From Elmis aenea (Eukaryota; Arthropoda; Insecta; Coleoptera; Elmidae): a stretch of DNA of 64,000 bases. The notes under the pieces are model-generated. The model did not search any database, was not told the DNA's origin, and was given only the letters and a program-made list of their open reading frames with translations. The stretch lies in assembly GCA_947652605.1 (NCBI GenBank), contig OX393576.1:15278575-15342574 (forward strand), given 5' to 3'. Positions 12,801 to 59,511 of this stretch are shown piece by piece; the first letter of the stretch is position 1; each line of letters starts with the position of its first letter. Both the position numbers and the translations under genes were made by a program.

Positions 12801-15800
12801 ACCGAGATGTTTTTATTTTTGCGAGCGAACTCTTGGCATATTGCCGGACCTTTTTCAGACGGCCGTGGATGATATCAAAAAGTGTTTTATTTGCACTTTC
12901 TTTACATCGTTGGATGCGCCAGTCTTTTAGCTACATTTTAAACACCGAATCAAAATTTTCTGGTGGCTAATAACGGAGTTACGAATTTTTTTGTAGACCG
13001 AGATGTTTTTATTTTTGCGAGCGAACTCTTGGCATATTGCCGGACCTTTTTCAGACGGCCGTGGATGATATCAAAAAGTGTTTTATTTGCACTTTCTTTA
13101 CATCGTTGGATGCGCCAGTCTTTTAGCTACATTTTAAACACCGAATCAAAATTTTCGGGTGGCTAATAACGGAGTTACGAATTTTTTCGTAGACCGAGAT
13201 GTTTTTATTTTTGCGAGCGAACTCTTGGCATATTGCCGGACCTTTTTCAGACGGCCGTGGATGATATCAAAAAGTGTTTTATTTGCACTTTCTTTACATC
13301 GTTGGATACGCCAGTCTTTTAGCTACATTTTGAACACCGAATCAAAATTTTCTGGTGGCTAATAACGGAGTTACGAATTTTTTTGTAGACCGAGATGTTT
13401 TTAGTTTTGCGAGCGAACTCTCGGCATATTGCCGGACCTTTTTCAGACGGCCGTGGATGATATCAAAAAGTGTTTTATTTGCACTTTCTTTACATCGTTG
13501 GATGCGCCAGTCTTTTAGCTACATTTTAAACACCGAATCAAAATTTTCTGGTGGCTAATAACGGAGTTACGAATTTTTTTGTAGACCGAGATGTTTTTAT
13601 TTTTGCGAGCGAACTCTTGGCATATTGCCGGACCTTTTTCAGACGGCCGTGGATGATATCAAAAAGTGTTTTATTTGCACTTTCTTTACATCGTTGGATA
13701 CGCCAGTCTTTTAGCTACATTTTGAACACCGAATCAAAATTTTCGGTCCGCTAATAACGGAGTTACGAATTTTTTTGTAGACCGAGATGTTTTTAGTTTT
13801 GCGAGCGAACTCTCGGCATATTGCCGGACCTTTTTCAGACGGCCGTGGATGATATCAAAAAGTGTTTTATTTGCACTTTCTTTACATCGTTGGATGCGCC
13901 AGTCTTTTAGCTACATTTTAAACACCGAATCAAAATTTTCTGGTGGCTAATAACGGAGTTACGAATTTTTTTGTAGACCGAGATGTTTTTATTTTTGCGA
14001 GCGAACTCTTGGCATATTGCCGGACCTTTTTCAGACGGCCGTGGATGATATCAAAAAGTGTTTTATTTGCACTTTCTTTACATCGTTGGATACGCCAGTC
14101 TTTTAGCTACATTTTGAACACCGAATCAAAATTTTCGGTCCGCTAATAACGGAGTTACGAATTTTTTTGTAGACCGAGATGTTTTTAGTTTTGCGAGCGA
14201 ACTCTCGGCATATTGCCGGACCTTTTTCAGACGGCCGTGGATGATATCAAAAAGTGTTTTATTTGCACTTTCTTTACATCGTTGGATGCGCCAGTCTTTT
14301 AGCTACATTTTGAACACCGAATCAAAATTTTCGGGTGGCTAATAACGGAGTTACGAATTTTTTTGTAGACCGAGATGTTTTTATTTTTGCGAGCGAACTC
14401 TTGGCATATTGCCGGACCTTTTTCAGACGGCCGTGGATGATATCAAAAAGTGTTTTATTTGCACTTTCTTTACATCGTTGGATGCGCCAGTCTTTTAGCT
14501 ACATTTTAAACACCGAATCAAAATTTTCTGGTGGCTAATAACGGAGTTACGAATTTTTTTGTAGACCGAGATGTTTTTAGTTTTGCGAGCGAACTCTCGG
14601 CATATTGCCGGACCTTTTTCAGACGGCCGTGGATGATATCAAAAAGTGTTTTATTTGCACTTTCTTTACATCGTTGGATGCGCCAGTCTTTTAGCTACAT
14701 TTTGAACACCGAATCAAAATTTTCTGGTGGCTAATAACGGAGTTACGAATTTTTTTGTAGACCGAGATGTTTTTATTTTTGCGAGCGAACTCTTGGCATA
14801 TTGCCGGACCTTTTTCAGACGGCCGTGGATGATATCAAAAAGTGTTTTATTTGCACTTTCTTTACATCGTTGGATGCGCCAGTCTTTTAGCTACATTTTA
14901 AACACCGAATCAAAATTTTCTGGTGGCTAATAACGGAGTTACGAATTTTTTTGTAGACCGAGATGTTTTTAGTTTTGCGAGCGAACTCTCGGCATATTGC
15001 CGGACCTTTTTCAGACGGCCGTGGATGATATCAAAAAGTGTTTTATTTGCACTTTCTTTACATCGTTGGATGCGCCAGTCTTTTAGCTACATTTTAAACA
15101 CCGAATCAAAATTTTCTGGTGGCTAATAACGGAGTTACGAATTTTTTCGTAGACCGAGATGTTTTTATTTTTGCGAGCGAACTCTTGGCATATTGCCGGA
15201 CCTTTTTCAGACGGCCGTGGATGATATCAAAAAGTGTTTTATTTGCACTTTCTTTACATCGTTGGATACGCCAGTCTTTTAGCTACATTTTGAACACCGA
15301 ATCAAAATTTTCTGGTGGCTAATAACGGAGTTACGAATTTTTTTGTAGACCGAGATGTTTTTAGTTTTGCGAGCGAACTCTCGGCATATTGCCGGACCTT
15401 TTTCAGACGGCCGTGGATGATATCAAAAAGTGTTTTATTTGCACTTTCTTTACATCGTTGGATGCGCCAGTCTTTTAGCTACATTTTAAACACCGAATCA
15501 AAATTTTCTGGTGGCTAATAACGGAGTTACGAATTTTTTTGTAGACCGAGATGTTTTTATTTTTGCGAGCGAACTCTTGGCATATTGCCGGACCTTTTTC
15601 AGACGGCCGTGGATGATATCAAAAAGTGTTTTATTTGCACTTTCTTTACATCGTTGGATACGCCAGTCTTTTAGCTACATTTTGAACACCGAATCAAAAT
15701 TTTCGGTCCGCTAATAACGGAGTTACGAATTTTTTTGTAGACCGAGATGTTTTTAGTTTTGCGAGCGAACTCTCGGCATATTGCCGGACCTTTTTCAGAC

Positions 15801-18800
15801 GGCCGTGGATGATATCAAAAAGTGTTTTATTTGCACTTTCTTTACATCGTTGGATGCGCCAGTCTTTTAGCTACATTTTGAACACCGAATCAAAATTTTC
15901 GGGTGGCTAATAACGGAGTTACGAATTTTTTTGTAGACCGAGATGTTTTTATTTTTGCGAGCGAACTCTTGGCATATTGCCGGACCTTTTTCAGACGGCC
16001 GTGGATGATATCAAAAAGTGTTTTATTTGCACTTTCTTTACATCGTTGGATGCGCCAGTCTTTTAGCTACATTTTAAACACCGAATCAAAATTTTCTGGT
16101 GGCTAATAACGGAGTTACGAATTTTTTTGTAGACCGAGATGTTTTTATTTTTGCGAGCGAACTCTTGGCATATTGCCGGACCTTTTTCAGACGGCCGTGG
16201 ATGATATCAAAAAGTGTTTTATTTGCACTTTCTTTACATCGTTGGATGCGCCAGTCTTTTAGCTACATTTTAAACACCGAATCAAAATTTTCTGGTGGCT
16301 AATAACGGAGTTACGAATTTTTTTGTAGACCGAGATGTTTTTATTTTTGCGAGCGAACTCTTGGCATATTGCCGGACCTTTTTCAGACGGCCGTGGATGA
16401 TATCAAAAAGTGTTTTATTTGCACTTTCTTTACATCGTTGGATGCGCCAGTCTTTTAGCTACATTTTAAACACCGAATCAAAATTTTCGGGTGGCTAATA
16501 ACGGAGTTACGAATTTTTTCGTAGACCGAGAAGTTTTTATTTTTGCGAGCGAACTCTTGGCATATTGCCGGACCTTTTTCAGACGGCCGTGGATGATATC
16601 AAAAAGTGTTTTATTTGCACTTTCTTTACATCGTTGGATACGCCAGTCTTTTAGCTACATTTTGAACACCGAATCAAAATTTTCTGGTGGCTAATAACGG
16701 AGTTACGAATTTTTTTGTAGACCGAGATGTTTTTAGTTTTGCGAGCGAACTCTCGGCATATTGCCGGACCTTTTTCAGACGGCCGTGGATGATATCAAAA
16801 AGTGTTTTATTTGCACTTTCTTTACATCGTTGGATGCGCCAGTCTTTTAGCTACATTTTAAACACCGAATCAAAATTTTCTGGTGGCTAATAACGGAGTT
16901 ACGAATTTTTTTGTAGACCGAGATGTTTTTATTTTTGCGAGCGAACTCTTGGCATATTGCCGGACCTTTTTCAGACGGCCGTGGATGATATCAAAAAGTG
17001 TTTTATTTGCACTTTCTTTACATCGTTGGATACGCCAGTCTTTTAGCTACATTTTGAACACCGAATCAAAATTTTCGGTCCGCTAATAACGGAGTTACGA
17101 ATTTTTTTGTAGACCGAGATGTTTTTAGTTTTGCGAGCGAACTCTCGGCATATTGCCGGACCTTTTTCAGACGGCCGTGGATGATATCAAAAAGTGTTTT
17201 ATTTGCACTTTCTTTACATCGTTGGATGCGCCAGTCTTTTAGCTACATTTTAAACACCGAATCAAAATTTTCTGGTGGCTAATAACGGAGTTACGAATTT
17301 TTTTGTAGACCGAGATGTTTTTATTTTTGCGAGCGAACTCTTGGCATATTGCCGGACCTTTTTCAGACGGCCGTGGATGATATCAAAAAGTGTTTTATTT
17401 GCACTTTCTTTACATCGTTGGATACGCCAGTCTTTTAGCTACATTTTGAACACCGAATCAAAATTTTCGGTCCGCTAATAACGGAGTTACGAATTTTTTT
17501 GTAGACCGAGATGTTTTTAGTTTTGCGAGCGAACTCTCGGCATATTGCCGGACCTTTTTCAGACGGCCGTGGATGATATCAAAAAGTGTTTTATTTGCAC
17601 TTTCTTTACATCGTTGGATGCGCCAGTCTTTTAGCTACATTTTGAACACCGAATCAAAATTTTCGGGTGGCTAATAACGGAGTTACGAATTTTTTTGTAG
17701 ACCGAGATGTTTTTATTTTTGCGAGCGAACTCTTGGCATATTGCCGGACCTTTTTCAGACGGCCGTGGATGATATCAAAAAGTGTTTTATTTGCACTTTC
17801 TTTACATCGTTGGATGCGCCAGTCTTTTAGCTACATTTTAAACACCGAATCAAAATTTTCTGGTGGCTAATAACGGAGTTACGAATTTTTTTGTAGACCG
17901 AGATGTTTTTAGTTTTGCGAGCGAACTCTCGGCATATTGCCGGACCTTTTTCAGACGGCCGTGGATGATATCAAAAAGTGTTTTATTTGCACTTTCTTTA
18001 CATCGTTGGATACGCCAGTCTTTTAGCTACATTTTGAACACCGAATCAAAATTTTCTGGTGGCTAATAACGGAGTTACGAATTTTTTTGTAGACCGAGAT
18101 GTTTTTATTTTTGCGAGCGAACTCTTGGCATATTGCCGGACCTTTTTCAGACGGCCGTGGATGATATCAAAAAGTGTTTTATTTGCACTTTCTTTACATC
18201 GTTGGATGCGCCAGTCTTTTAGCTACATTTTAAACACCGAATCAAAATTTTCTGGTGGCTAATAACGGAGTTACGAATTTTTTTGTAGACCGAGATGTTT
18301 TTAGTTTTGCGAGCGAACTCTCGGCATATTGCCGGACCTTTTTCAGACGGCCGTGGATGATATCAAAAAGTGTTTTATTTGCACTTTCTTTACATCGTTG
18401 GATGCGCCAGTCTTTTAGCTACATTTTAAACACCGAATCAAAATTTTCTGGTGGCTAATAACGGAGTTACGAATTTTTTCGTAGACCGAGATGTTTTTAT
18501 TTTTGCGAGCGAACTCTTGGCATATTGCCGGACCTTTTTCAGACGGCCGTGGATGATATCAAAAAGTGTTTTATTTGCACTTTCTTTACATCGTTGGATG
18601 CGCCAGTCTTTTAGCTACATTTTAAACACCGAATCAAAATTTTCTGGTGGCTAATAACGGAGTTACGAATTTTTTTGTAGACCGAGATGTTTTTATTTTT
18701 GCGAGCGAACTCTTGGCATATTGCCGGACCTTTTTCAGACGGCCGTGGATGATATCAAAAAGTGTTTTATTTGCACTTTCTTTACATCGTTGGATACGCC

Positions 18801-20004
18801 AGTCTTTTAGCTACATTTTGAACACCGAATCAAAATTTTCTGGTGGCTAATAACGGAGTTACGAATTTTTTTGTAGACCGAGATGTTTTTAGTTTTGCGA
18901 GCGAACTCTCGGCATATTGCCGGACCTTTTTCAGACGGCCGTGGATGATATCAAAAAGTGTTTTATTTGCACTTTCTTTACATCGTTGGATACGCCAGTC
19001 TTTTAGCTACATTTTGAACACCGAATCAAAATTTTCGGTCCGCTAATAACGGAGTTACGAATTTTTTTGTAGACCGAGATGTTTTTAGTTTTGCGAGCGA
19101 ACTCTCGGCATATTGCCGGACCTTTTTCAGACGGCCGTGGATGATATCAAAAAGTGTTTTATTTGCACTTTCTTTACATCGTTGGATGCGCCAGTCTTTT
19201 AGCTACATTTTGAACACCGAATCAAAATTTTCGGGTGGCTAATAACGGAGTTACGAATTTTTTTGTAGACCGAGATGTTTTTATTTTTGCGAGCGAACTC
19301 TTGGCATATTGCCGGACCTTTTTCAGACGGCCGTGGATGATATCAAAAAGTGTTTTATTTGCACTTTCTTTACATCGTTGGATGCGCCAGTCTTTTAGCT
19401 ACATTTTAAACACCGAATCAAAATTTTCTGGTGGCTAATAACGGAGTTACGAATTTTTTTGTAGACCGAGATGTTTTTATTTTTGCGAGCGAACTCTTGG
19501 CATATTGCCGGACCTTTTTCAGACGGCCGTGGATGATATCAAAAAGTGTTTTATTTGCACTTTCTTTACATCGTTGGATACGCCAGTCTTTTAGCTACAT
19601 TTTGAACACCGAATCAAAATTTTCGGGTGGCTAATAACGGAGTTACGAATTTTTTCGTAGACCGAGATGTTTTTATTTTTGCGAGCGAACTCTTGGCATA
19701 TTGCCGGACCTTTTTCAGACGGCCGTGGATGATATCAAAAAGTGTTTTATTTGCACTTTCTTTACATCGTTGGATACGCCAGTCTTTTAGCTACATTTTG
19801 AACACCGAATCAAAATTTTCGGTCCGCTAATAACGGAGTTACGAATTTTTTTGTAGACCGAGATGTTTTTAGTTTTGCGAGCGAACTCTCGGCATATTGC
19901 CGGACCTTTTTCAGACGGCCGTGGATGATATCAAAAAGTGTTTTATTTGCACTTTCTTTACATCGTTGGATGCGCCAGTCTATTAGCTACATTTTGAACA
20001 CCGA
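3830..20004. repeat. Satellite array, 196-bp monomer, about 82.5 copies
   Basis: The 196-bp unit repeats without interruption and without length change over 16.2 kb. Copies differ at only a few diagnostic positions. Class A reads TTTTTATTTTTGCG...CTCTTGG and class B reads TTTTTAGTTTTGCG...CTCTCGG. I count 48 A and 34 B among the 82 numbered copies. The junction motif is TCGGGTGGC, TCTGGTGGC or TCGGTCCGC; the last occurs 13 times and always begins a B copy. Classes often alternate, giving a local 392-bp period, and larger blocks recur. Each unit contains short dyads (ACGGCCGT, GATATC, GGCATATTGCC). The 67-codon plus-strand frame begins with GTG and is not a credible gene. The near identity implies recent amplification or homogenisation. 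Confidence 0.99.
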
Positions 20005-20113
20005 ACATCAAGTGCACCACTAACTTTAGAAGTTAGGGCAAACATATCGCGGCCCCAGAGGGACCGGCCCACCGGGATTTCTCCCGGTGTCCCGCCGGCC
20101 CTGTCCGCCACTG
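20005..20113 (-). mobile_element. hAT transposon 5' terminus flanking the satellite
   Basis: The minus strand starting at 20113 reads CAGTGGCGGAC, a typical hAT terminal inverted repeat. A GC-rich leader follows, and then a frame giving DMFALTSKVSGALDV before the satellite begins. That peptide and its DNA (20004-20049) match the segment on the other side of the array (3605-3648; LFALASKVSAPDV). The simplest reading is that this is the 5' end of the same kind of hAT element whose transposase remnant lies at 3170-3829. A target-site duplication cannot be tested because the partner end is not visible. Confidence 0.6.
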
Positions 20114-20277
20114 GATAGGCATGACTTCGTCGCTTTACAAATGTATGTAATGACAATGATTTTAAGATATATTTTTTCTTGAGAAAATGGTTAACAAGAA
20201 GAACAAGGGGCTCGCAAATTAAGGAATAATTTAACAAAGGGCTCGCACGAGCCCCCTACAGCTCACCACTGCTTGTG
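20114..20277. other. Intergenic spacer with a second hAT-like end
   Basis: This is short sequence between the hAT terminus and the next MITE. On the minus strand from about 20270 it reads CAGTGGTGAGCTGTAGGGGG, another hAT-type end. GGGCTCGC occurs twice (about 20214 and 20239). The pairing of this end is unresolved, and no coding sequence is seen. Confidence 0.4.
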
Positions 20278-20485
20278 CCTCCTTTAACTTCTGTGATCCT
20301 GATACTCCAAATTCAAATTTTTTGAAACGAAACCATTGCTAGGGCTATAATAAAAATTTTGTAAACACTAGTGACGTCATATCAATTTATGCGATTCTGG
20401 TCCTTAAGTCTGATTTTGAATTTATTTGATAGCTTTCGAACAAGATTTTGAATTTTTGTATCAGGATCACAGAAGTTGAAGGAGG
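20278..20485. mobile_element. 208-bp MITE with 28-bp terminal inverted repeats
   Basis: The segments 20278-20305 and 20458-20485 are inverted copies that differ at one base; they begin CCTCCTT and contain CTTCTGTGATCCTGATAC. The interior is AT-rich and non-coding. The flanks do not show a convincing target duplication, so the superfamily is left open. Confidence 0.8.
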
Positions 20486-22287
20486 TTACAGCCTAATACA
20501 AATCTATGGTGGTAATGCAGTTTTCTGTGATTTTTGCTAGTAATTTTGTTAAATTTTGAATATGCAGCTGTGCATTTATGAATTGAGGGTTGCCTATTTC
20601 TTTTGTTATTTGTGTACGTTAAAATAAAAACACATTGTTTGGCAATGTTTTTATTATCCCAATAAATGTTATTATACACGTAATTAAATTACAGTTTTTG
20701 AGCGACACTACATATGAAAACTTGCTTATTATCATTTTTCCCGCGACATCTTCATATTCTTATGTACTTTAAAAACAAGTCTGATTTCATACATGAAATA
20801 ATTTTAGAAATTCAAATTTGCTGAATTGGATATATTCGTTCTGTATGAACAATAAAATAACTGCTTAATTTACTAAAAAATCATTTTATTTAAAGTATAT
20901 AGTACACTGCAATTTTATTATTAATTAAAACTACAGTACAAAATAATTGTCTTACTTATGCTGAAGTATAAAGTTACTTCAACTAAATAATTACTAAAAA
21001 TTAAACCATACTTAAAAAATTATCTAAATCAGTACTTTATACAAAGGATTTTTATAAACTGTTCCATTTTGCTATACATCAGTTTACGATAATTAATTAT
21101 AATGAAAGACATTCTCAATAGTACCTCAAGTTTAAAATTTAAAACAAAACTATACTGAAAAAAAATACAAAAATCATTCTGCTTTTGATAATTTCAAATC
21201 AAATTTAAAAATAAATGTCGAAATTAATATCACTTGGAATGAAATTCTTATAAATCTAAAGATAGTGATTACACTAAGTAATATTTTAAAAGCACATTAA
21301 AAACGTTTTAAACACACTGTATAAATTAGAATCACAGACTCGTAAGCCACATTAGAATGAGATTTCTGGGATTCCATAAACAAATTATTATACACACAAA
21401 AAACAAATCCTACTAACAAGTTTCAATTGTCATGGTCCATAATTTGTCATAAATTGATTTCACCAATAAAATAAGTGAACTAAAATAAAAAAATGTATAA
21501 TTCAGACCGTATAGCAATATTTGATCGCTGATTATTCATTCCCTCAATTTAAACACTTAAATATTTATGTTAAGACACAATTTTTTGTGACTGCTATTTG
21601 AATTATACATTTTTGATATTTCATAAAATTGTTGGCGTATAAAACTACAGTCTAAAATGTGTCTAAAACCTAACAGTATATATAGTAAATTATTTACAAA
21701 ATATAATAAGTAAGTAATCTATAAAATATTACAACGCTTTTATAACAAATGTGTTGTGTCCAAGGCACATGATGAATGCTTTTGTTTACCAGCAAGGTAC
21801 AAAAACATGAGGATAATGCAACACGAATATGTATTTAAATACTGTTAGTAAAAAACAAATGAATTTCAAAAATACTGGATTTGTTATATAGAATTACATG
21901 AAATGAGACCAAACGATAGTTCTTTGTTAAAATATGCAGCCCCAGAATTAATACTTATTAACACAGTATATAAAAAGATTCCACAAAAATAGTTTGTTCA
22001 CTGGAGACACTATTATTTTTTTTTTAAATAACAACTCTTACCATCAGAAATGGCAAGTGAGGCACAGTAAGGGGCGGATTTAAGGCAGAGGCACAGGGAA
22101 ATATTGCCTTTCCTGTTGATTTTCGGAGAGTATTCACCAATAGTTTAAATTCCCTTTGGTTACAAATCTTTAGAAAGATGTAAGGTGTCAATATAATTAT
22201 TTGTAACACGGTGTTTTTCCTGCGATTTTTTTTGTATCCGCCACTGGGCACAGTTCTTGATTATTCTAAAATGTCCTTAACACTGCA
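20486..22287 (-). other. Notch 3' UTR (inferred) and downstream spacer
   Basis: This is AT-rich non-coding sequence directly after the Notch stop codon. On the minus strand, AATAAA polyadenylation hexamers occur at 20914-20919 and 20885-20890, which would give a 3' UTR of about 1.4 kb. The UTR would include the hAT MITE at 22069-22246. The exact cleavage site and any 3' UTR splicing cannot be decided from sequence alone. No open frame between 20486 and 22287 looks real. Confidence 0.5.
22069..22246. mobile_element. hAT MITE in the Notch 3' UTR
   Basis: This is a 178-bp insertion flanked by an exact 8-bp duplication, GGCACAGT, at 22061-22068 and 22247-22254. The ends are AAGGGGCGGAT on the left and, on the opposite strand, CAGTGGCGGAT on the right, which match the hAT terminal type. 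It contains no coding capacity. It starts 41 bp downstream of the Notch stop, so it should be transcribed within the 3' UTR if the UTR is unspliced there. Confidence 0.85.
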
Positions 22288-57077
<34,790 letters not shown>

Positions 57078-57379
57078 CTGCAAAACAAATACAATTGTAG
57101 TAAATAACTTGAAACACATAAAAATACAGAAAAAATTCGTGTAAAAAATTTTACTTTATTAAATACATGAATATGTATATTAATGGACGTCATTGTACCA
57201 GAATAAACATTTTCTAAAATACTTAAATTCACCAAAATAGGAAGTAACTTTAGGGACACCCTGTATAGTATATACGGTTTAAAGGCGCTTTGGGACTTTT
57301 GTAGTTATAATTGTTCTGTACTACATAGTGTGGCCACCAAATGACTTTCCCCACACATTGTGTTTGTTTGTGTACTACG
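57078..57379. other. Start of the 5' Notch intron
   Basis: The acceptor for the exon 56922-57077 is at 57078-57079. At about 57256-57266 ACACCCTGTATA is a lone end of the TATACAGGGTG type without a visible partner. GTACTACG at 57372-57379 is the left target duplication of the next element. Confidence 0.45.
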
Positions 57380-58295
57380 TAGGGATTGTAAATTTACCGA
57401 CTTTTTGAATTACCGGTAATTCGGTAAAACTGTCAATCAAAACCGGTTTACCGGTAATTTACCGGTAAATCATATTATTATATATATTTATATTATACTG
57501 TTTCTTTTTAGTTTTTTTGCGGTTACTAACATTTTTAATGTAGTTTTCGGAGTTTATCCGCGACTCCCCTATAGTGAGAGCTTGCCGAAACGTCGAACCA
57601 ATTTAAATATTACCCGGATAAACTCCGAAAACCATATTAAAAATGAGTATATTTATATACATTGAAGCCTAAACTATCCCAATTAGTTTCATACAATATA
57701 TTAGTTAACAGCCATTAATGTATCTAATATATTTTTATGTAATATTAATATAACACTATATAAAATGACAATATATAATATATAAAATAAAAATATTACA
57801 AAAAATATAATCCAGCATTACAAAAAACACATGAAAATAAAACTATTCTGAACATAAAATATAAAATAATTTAACATAATATACTACCTATGTTGTCAAA
57901 CTATTAAAAATATTTTATATTTTAAACTTTTCTTAAAAATTAACCACGTAGAAAATATAATTTATTTTAACTATCGTCTCCTAATTGCGACCTAATTTTT
58001 GTACAAAATAATCCAGCCGCGGAAAAAGCTCTTTCGGATTCTACTACACTTGTTGGTCGAGTAGTGAGTAAACAATCATATGCCATTTGTATGCTTTCCC
58101 CTTATTTTTTCTCTTTGAAAATACGTCAATTTTTTTTCGATTATTTGATTTAGATTTTTATCATGATTAGAAAGATATTGTAAAATTACCGGAATTACCG
58201 GTAAAAAACTGGCAAATTACCGGTAAAATTTGAAGAGTATTTTTTGCGATTTACCGGTAAACCGGTAAACCGGTTTACCGGTATTACAATCCCTA
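57380..58295 (-). mobile_element. hAT element, 8-bp duplication GTACTACG
   Basis: The 916-bp element starts TAGGGATTGTAA and, on the other strand, ends with the same TAGGGATTGTAA. Both ends are followed by many ACCGGT/TTACCGG repeats. The duplication GTACTACG is exact (57372-57379 and 58296-58303). It contains a C-terminal transposase remnant, so it is an internally deleted hAT rather than a pure MITE. Confidence 0.93.
57967..58165 (-). pseudogene. hAT transposase C-terminal dimerisation fragment
   Basis: The minus-strand frame ends MAYDCLLTTRPTSVVESERA and FSAAGLFCTKIRSQLGDDS, then TAA at 57967-57969. The string PxTSVxxERxFSAAGLxxTKxRxxL is the diagnostic hAT C-terminal dimerisation motif. 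Upstream pieces (NHDKNLNQIIEKKL) fit the family in a shifted frame. Everything N-terminal is missing. Confidence 0.88.
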
Positions 58296-58303
58296 GTACT
58301 ACG

Positions 58304-59452
58304 CATGGCGAAAGCAAACATTTATACAACTTATATTTTGCTAGCTATTGCATGAAGTTCTTATTAATTGTTTTAACTCAAAATAACTATACTTTCTTTA
58401 AATTACTGTGCAAAAACTTTATCAGGAAAGAATGTCAATAAAGTTTTAAGAGAATAAAAATAAAAATTAAACTCGTTATGAACTTATACCTATTAATTAA
58501 AATATATAGAGTTGTTTTTGGGAAAAATTGTTCAATTTAAATGAAGGAATTGCTAATGAATACAAAATTATAGCGGTAATAATTCTATATCTGGTTCTGA
58601 CAAAAAAAAGTACGTTGCTAGTGCCATTTGGCAAAAAAGTTGAATAACGTTCTTATTAATTTTAATGTTATTGGATTCAGCCTTTTCCGCCATTTATTGT
58701 TTTGGCGTTTTTCTATAAACAAACGAGATAAATGAGGTAGTAATGACCTTCAGGACGCTCTGTATTTTACAAAGATAAACTAGAAAGAACCAAATGGCAA
58801 TAGTTTAGCTACCACACTGGCTTTATCTGATATGTAACTTACGGTATACATAGTCATACTAATAAATTTATACAAATTTTTATTATATCTCTAGGAAAGC
58901 ATGTGCCAAGTACCTAGAAATAGTGATAGGGGAGCTGAATTAAAGTAAATAGTGGCAGGAAGTTGTGCACAGAACCCGTTAGATCGAACATGTTTATTAA
59001 CTTGTTTTTATCACATCGGCATATAAACCGCATACCGTAATAAACTGAAACTTTTATGATAATCAACTACAAACTTTCGATGTCTTTATTTTGCTCTGTA
59101 CCCGATCTACTTTTAAGTAATGAAATATTACGATCACTCACAAAAAAACAAGTGATTAATTACTGCTTTTCATTTGTTTTATGATACTGTAACTTTACGA
59201 AGAACAATTAAGCGAAATTAATTGTTAACTTGAAAAAGTTTCTTTTACTTGTTTGAAGCGTATTCATCTTGGAATATGTTTTTGTTAACATTCGTTTTAA
59301 AATAAAATATTATTAATCGACAAGGTGTGATGAAAATATTTGAATACCATTGTTCGATAGTATTTTTATGGCACTTAAATATAATTTTACTTTGTTAAGA
59401 TAAATAAAAATATCTTTGCACTAATATTTTCACCAAAAAATATTGAATGTCG
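58304..59452. other. Intron sequence, no gene seen
   Basis: AT-rich; nothing recognised. Confidence 0.4.
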
Positions 59453-59501
59453 AAAAAAAAACACATGGGCAAAGAATTACTTTGTCCATGTGTTTTTTTT
59501 T
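59453..59501. repeat. Hairpin 1 with AATTA loop
   Basis: 22-base arms (poly-A then CACATGGGCAAAG, and its complement CTTTGTCCATGTG then poly-T) surround AATTA at 59475-59479, with one mismatch. It lies 10 bp from hairpin 2. Confidence 0.85.
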
Positions 59502-59511
59502 TTAAATTATC

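Noticed and set aside
3830..20004. CRISPR-like array
   Set aside because: The repeats are directly adjacent 196-bp units without unique spacers, in a eukaryotic context; this is a satellite.
3947..20026. More than 60 identical 67-codon frames on the plus strand, one per satellite unit
   Set aside because: They begin with GTG, not ATG, are only by-products of the 196-bp period, and are lost wherever the junction reads GGTCCGC. No translation signal or domain is present.
22024..22251. 75-codon minus-strand frame just downstream of Notch
   Set aside because: It lies almost entirely within the hAT MITE at 22069-22246 and has no recognisable content.
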